Origin: Telluria beijingensis
GTDB lineage: Bacteria > Pseudomonadota > Gammaproteobacteria > Burkholderiales > Burkholderiaceae_D
DNA length: 64,000 bases
Direction of reading: 5' to 3'
Assembly: GCF_030770395.1 (NCBI RefSeq)
Contig: NZ_CP132480.1
Coordinates: forward strand, 412,153 to 476,152
The position numbers and the translations under genes were made by a program. Below, in pieces: positions 61,421 through 64,000 of this stretch. The notes beneath the pieces were generated by a model that searched no databases, was not told where the DNA came from, and worked only from the letters and a program-made list of their open reading frames with translations. Within the stretch, counting starts at the first letter, position 1. Each line of letters begins with the position of its first letter.

Positions 61421-62260
61421 CTAGGCCATCAGGATGGCTGTCATTTCCTCGAACTGCAGTTCCGTTTCTCGGAACACGTGCAGCCATGTTTCTTCAGGCA
61501 GACCGAGTGCCGTCCAGGCCACGCTGGACACGGCAGGCACGAGCTCGTCCGCATCGCCCGCCAGGTCGAGCGCATGGGCCACCGCATTGGCCACGTGGAC
61601 GATCGTGGCCAGGAAGCCGGCGCCCGGCGTTTCCGGCGCATGATAAAACGCGATGGCCTGCTGCATCGTGCCCGAGAATTGCCAGTGTTCGGCCAGCGCG
61701 GCGCCGGCCAGAACGTGGTCGACGCCCAGCAGCGCCTGTTCCACGTCGATCAGGTCGCCATCGACTCGCTTGCGCTCGCGCAAGACAGCATCGTACTGCT
61801 CGGGATAGCGCGTCACCAGTACCAGGCGGCCTATGCCGTGCAGCAGGCCGGCCGTGAACGCCACATCCTGGTTGAAGCGCATATGGCGCGCCAGCACCCG
61901 CGCGCAGGCGGCAGTGGCGATCGACAGGCGCCAGAAGGCCTTGTCGTCGAAGCTGGGGCAACGTCCGCTGGGAAAGCACCCGGTCATCGCCGCCGCCATG
62001 ATCAGGTTGCGCGTGGACTGGAAGCCGAGATAGGTCATGGCTTGCTGGATCGTGGTGGCCTTGACCTGCAGCCCGAAGGCCGACGAATTGGCCAAGCGCA
62101 GCGTCTTCGCCGTCAGGGCCTGGTCGGTCGACACCTTTTTGGCGAGCACCGTGATGTCGATGTCTTCCTGGTCTATGCTGCTGAGCAATTCCATGACGAC
62201 GGCCGGCAGCGAGGGCAGGTCGTCCAGGCCCTGGATCAATTCCTCCGACGTGATCGTCAT
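61421..62260 (-). CDS. HDOD domain signalling protein
   Basis: This is a 279-residue protein made of one HDOD domain, a degenerate HD fold without full metal ligands. The landmarks are LPSLPAVVMELLSSIDQED, VSTDQALTAKTLRLANSSAFGL, AMTYLGFQSTRNLIMAAAM, FTAGLLHGIGRLVL and LAEHWQFSGTMQQAIAFYHAPE. HDOD proteins act as scaffolds in signalling, biofilm or motility, without clear enzymology. It overlaps the upstream 109-residue gene by four bases (ATGA), so the two are probably partners. Confidence 0.9.
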   Translation of the reverse strand: MTITSEELIQGLDDLPSLPAVVMELLSSIDQEDIDITVLAKKVSTDQALTAKTLRLANSSAFGLQVKATTIQQAMTYLGFQSTRNLIMAAAMTGCFPSGRCPSFDDKAFWRLSIATAACARVLARHMRFNQDVAFTAGLLHGIGRLVLVTRYPEQYDAVLRERKRVDGDLIDVEQALLGVDHVLAGAALAEHWQFSGTMQQAIAFYHAPETPGAGFLATIVHVANAVAHALDLAGDADELVPAVSSVAWTALGLPEETWLHVFRETELQFEEMTAILMA

Positions 62261-62586
62261 GGCGCCACCTGCCGTTCGAGCCGGTAATCCTCGACATAAC
62301 GCCGCAACAGCTTGCCGGCCCAGTCGCCGTCGTCGTCGAGGTCGTGCTTGCGGAACACATGGTCGAGCCGGGCCAGCACCGCCGCTTCGTCCGGCGCGCG
62401 ATGCGCCTCGACCCGGGCTACCGGCACTGCCTCGATATGGTGGCGCTGCAGCGAGGCGACGGTCGCCTCGGTGAGGACGGCCCCCTTGGCCAGCAGCACC
62501 AGGCCGTTATTGTCCAGCAGCTCGTCCGAGAGCACCATGCCCGGCTGAACCTGGGCTACGGGAACCATCATATGGTCATCGCTCAT
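62257..62586 (-). CDS. Small DUF3391/regulator-like protein coupled to the HDOD gene
   Basis: This is a 109-residue protein. Its core MVPVAQVQPGMVLSDELLDNNGLVLLAKG is the short beta-barrel pattern that usually precedes HD-GYP domains (MxLxxDVxxxxGxxLLxxG), followed by ATVASLQRHHIEAVPVARVE. There is no HD domain in the protein. The C-terminal part is helical and basic. The GGAGG site before ATG 62586 and the ATGA overlap with the HDOD gene make a two-gene unit. Confidence 0.8.
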   Translation of the reverse strand: MSDDHMMVPVAQVQPGMVLSDELLDNNGLVLLAKGAVLTEATVASLQRHHIEAVPVARVEAHRAPDEAAVLARLDHVFRKHDLDDDGDWAGKLLRRYVEDYRLERQVAP

Positions 62587-62742
62587 TTTGCCTCCATTCA
62601 ATCCTGCGCCGATGGTATCACTGGCAAGCGCGAATGCATGCAAGTATCCGCAATCGGTGGTCCGCCCAGTGTTTAACTTGTACGGCGGAAATGTTGTACG
62701 CTTTGACACCGGCTGACAAGCCACCAATTTATCAGAGGAAAC

Positions 62743-63348
62743 ATGAAACTCTATTTCAGCCCAGGCGCCTGTTCGCTCGCGCCCCATATCGCCCTGCTGG
62801 CCACCGGCCTGCCTTTCGCGGCCGAGCGTGTCAGCCTGCGCACCAGGCTGACGCAGGGCGGCGCCGACTTTCGCGCGCTCAGTCCCAAGGGCTATGTGCC
62901 GGCGCTGGAACTGGAAGACGGCCGCCTGCTGACCGAAAACCAGGTGATCCTGCAATACCTGGCCGACCTGGCGCCCGCCAGCGGCCTGGCGCCGGCCTAT
63001 GGCAGCTTCGAGCGCTACCAGCTGATGGAATGGCTGGCATGGCTGTCGACCGAGCTGCACAAGCGTTTTTCGCCACTGTTCACGCCGGGCACGACCGAGG
63101 AGGGCAAGCAGGCAGCCTGGGCCGCGTTGGCGGCGCCGCTGAACTTCGTGGCCGAACGGATCGATGGCGCCGGCTATCTCACCGGCGCGCAATTCACGGT
63201 GGCCGATGCCTATCTGTTCGCGGTGCTGAACTGGGTCGGCTTTGCCGGGTTCTCGCTCGACCCCTGGCCGGCCCTGCAGGCCTACCAGGCGCGGGTGGCC
63301 GAGCTGCCGGTAGTGCGCGAAGCGCTGCGCCGCGAAGGCCTGCAGTAA
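62743..63348 (+). CDS. Glutathione S-transferase family protein
   Basis: This is a 201-residue GST. The thioredoxin-fold N-terminal domain is MKLYFSPGACSLAPHIALLA, with the beta-class pattern SPGACS. The glutathione-binding cis-Pro and the Glu/Asn in VPALELEDGRLLTENQVILQYLADL follow. The C-terminal helical domain contains FTVADAYLFAVLNWVGFAG. It is probably a cytosolic conjugating or detoxifying enzyme of the bacterial beta class with an active-site Cys10. The ATG has GAGGAAAC upstream. Confidence 0.93.
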   Translation: MKLYFSPGACSLAPHIALLATGLPFAAERVSLRTRLTQGGADFRALSPKGYVPALELEDGRLLTENQVILQYLADLAPASGLAPAYGSFERYQLMEWLAWLSTELHKRFSPLFTPGTTEEGKQAAWAALAAPLNFVAERIDGAGYLTGAQFTVADAYLFAVLNWVGFAGFSLDPWPALQAYQARVAELPVVREALRREGLQ

Positions 63349-63395
63349 ACACAAGGCGCGCGCACCGATTGCGCGGGCCACGTTAACATGGACAC

Positions 63396-63944
63396 ATGAC
63401 CAGCCAACGCTATATTGCTTTGTTGCGCGGCGTAAATGTCGGCCGCGCCAAACGGATCGCCATGGCCGACCTGCGCAAGCTGGTCGAAAGCCTCGGCTAT
63501 ACCGGCGTGCGCAGCCTGCTCAATAGCGGCAACATCATTTTCGATGCCGAGGCGCCGTCGGCCCAGGCGGCGCAGGCGATCGAAGAGGCGATGGTGCTGC
63601 GGCTCGGCGTGGCGGCCCGCGTATTCGTGCTCGAACGCCAGGAATTCGCCGACATCGTCGACGACAACCCTTTATTGGACCTGGCCAGCGACCATGCGCG
63701 CCTGTTCGCCTTTCTATTGGCCGGCGACGCCCAGCGTGAAGTGGCCGCCTGCCTGTGCGGCCAGGACTGGCAACCGGAGGCGCTGGCAATCGGCCGCCGC
63801 GCGGCCTATGTGTGGTGTCCGGAAGGCGTGCTCGACAGCGCTGCCGCGGCAGCGCTCGGCAAGCAGCTGGGTGACGGCACGACGTCGCGCAACTGGCGCA
63901 CGATCACCAAGCTGCACGGCTTGTGCAGCCATCCGGTGTGCTGA
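63396..63944 (+). CDS. DUF1697 family protein
   Basis: This is a 182-residue protein with the DUF1697 start YIALLRGVNVGRAKRIAMADLRKLVESLGYTGVRSLLNSGNIIFD and the later ALAIGRRAAYVWCPEGVLDS. It ends GDGTTSRNWRTITKLHGL. The family is widespread in bacteria, with an alpha/beta fold and no known reaction. It follows the GST gene after 47 bases on the same strand. Confidence 0.92.
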   Translation: MTSQRYIALLRGVNVGRAKRIAMADLRKLVESLGYTGVRSLLNSGNIIFDAEAPSAQAAQAIEEAMVLRLGVAARVFVLERQEFADIVDDNPLLDLASDHARLFAFLLAGDAQREVAACLCGQDWQPEALAIGRRAAYVWCPEGVLDSAAAAALGKQLGDGTTSRNWRTITKLHGLCSHPVC

Positions 63945-63962
63945 GCGCCTGCGGCCTGGCAA

Positions 63963-64000
63963 TTACTTGAACTTGTCGCTGCTGTCGCGGCTCGCCCGGT
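63963..64000 (-). CDS. 3' end of a minus-strand gene running off the window
   Basis: A stop TAA at 63963-63965 on the minus strand closes a frame open to the window edge, reading RASRDSSDKFK before the stop. The charged tail is plausible for a protein end, and the gene would be convergent with the DUF1697 gene. Only 11 codons are visible, so no family can be named. Confidence 0.35.
   Translation of the reverse strand, partial: RASRDSSDKFK

Noticed and set aside
1..64000. tRNA, rRNA, tmRNA, prophage, insertion sequence or CRISPR locus
   Set aside because: I looked at the gaps and gene ends and found no cloverleaf, transposase, integrase, cas-like protein or regularly spaced repeats.

Overview
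The window is 64 kb of GC-rich chromosomal DNA, densely coded on both strands. It looks like a betaproteobacterium of the Oxalobacteraceae (Massilia/Telluria type). The support is a short H-NS protein, a lysine/alanine-rich histone H1-like protein, the block aroQ-accB-accC-prmA-DUF3426-pfkB, the ATCase gene beside a dihydroorotase-like gene, a pilGHIJ-chpA chemosensory cluster and a DUF4214 exoprotein. The genus is inference. I see no rRNA, tRNA, CRISPR array, prophage or insertion sequence.

Layout. 1-3 kb: the end of a PQQ-type sugar dehydrogenase, a lipoprotein, and a divergent doxX/lysR pair. 3-5 kb: a 636-base gap holding a decayed lysR tail, a very long hairpin and other structures, then the H1-like gene and yggT. 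5.6-12.5 kb, minus strand: a nucleotidyltransferase-like gene, tlpA, aroQ, accB, accC, prmA, a zinc-ribbon protein and a PfkB kinase. 12.6-20.9 kb, plus strand: mpl, an esterase, ubiC, an RNase II protein, a TonB-like protein, aroE, mtgA and corA. 20.9-23.3 kb: a 780-residue RTX/PPC/DUF4214 protein. 23.5-26.5 kb, minus: an exported methyltransferase, hemL and thiD. 26.5-35.8 kb, plus: rubredoxin, then the type IV pilus chemosensory cluster pilG-pilH-pilI-pilJ-chpA. 35.8-37.3 kb: a photolyase, convergent with chpA across a palindromic repeat that writes the C-termini of both proteins. 37.5-42.1 kb, plus: yqgE, ruvX, pyrR, pyrB, a metal-site-deficient pyrC and plsC. 42.2-43.1 kb, minus: apaH. 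43.4-49.3 kb, plus: an undecaprenyl-phosphate sugar transferase, hns, a phosphohexomutase, waaC, waaA and a small membrane protein. 49.3-60.3 kb, minus: miaB, phoH, ybeY, corC, lnt, glyQ, glyS, gmhB, plsC and a YgjP-like metallopeptidase. 60.3-64 kb: an AT-rich 608-base gap, a small helix-turn-helix protein, an HDOD protein with a partner, a glutathione transferase, a DUF1697 protein and the edge of a minus-strand gene.

Functional themes. Much of the window serves the cell envelope: peptidoglycan recycling and synthesis (mpl, mtgA), lipopolysaccharide core (waaC, waaA, gmhB, a phosphohexomutase), phospholipid acylation (two plsC genes), lipoprotein maturation (lnt), and fatty-acid (accBC), ubiquinone and aromatic (ubiC, aroQ, aroE) precursors. 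RNA and translation quality control (miaB, ybeY, phoH, RNase II, glyQS, prmA) and twitching or surface sensing (pilGHIJ-chpA) make up most of the rest.

Most genes belong to well-known families. The unusual material sits in and between them: the repeat at the chpA/phrB junction, the structured gap before the H1-like gene, the AT-rich promoters of three DNA-binding-protein genes, and the small regulator at 60.9 kb with paired palindromes upstream.
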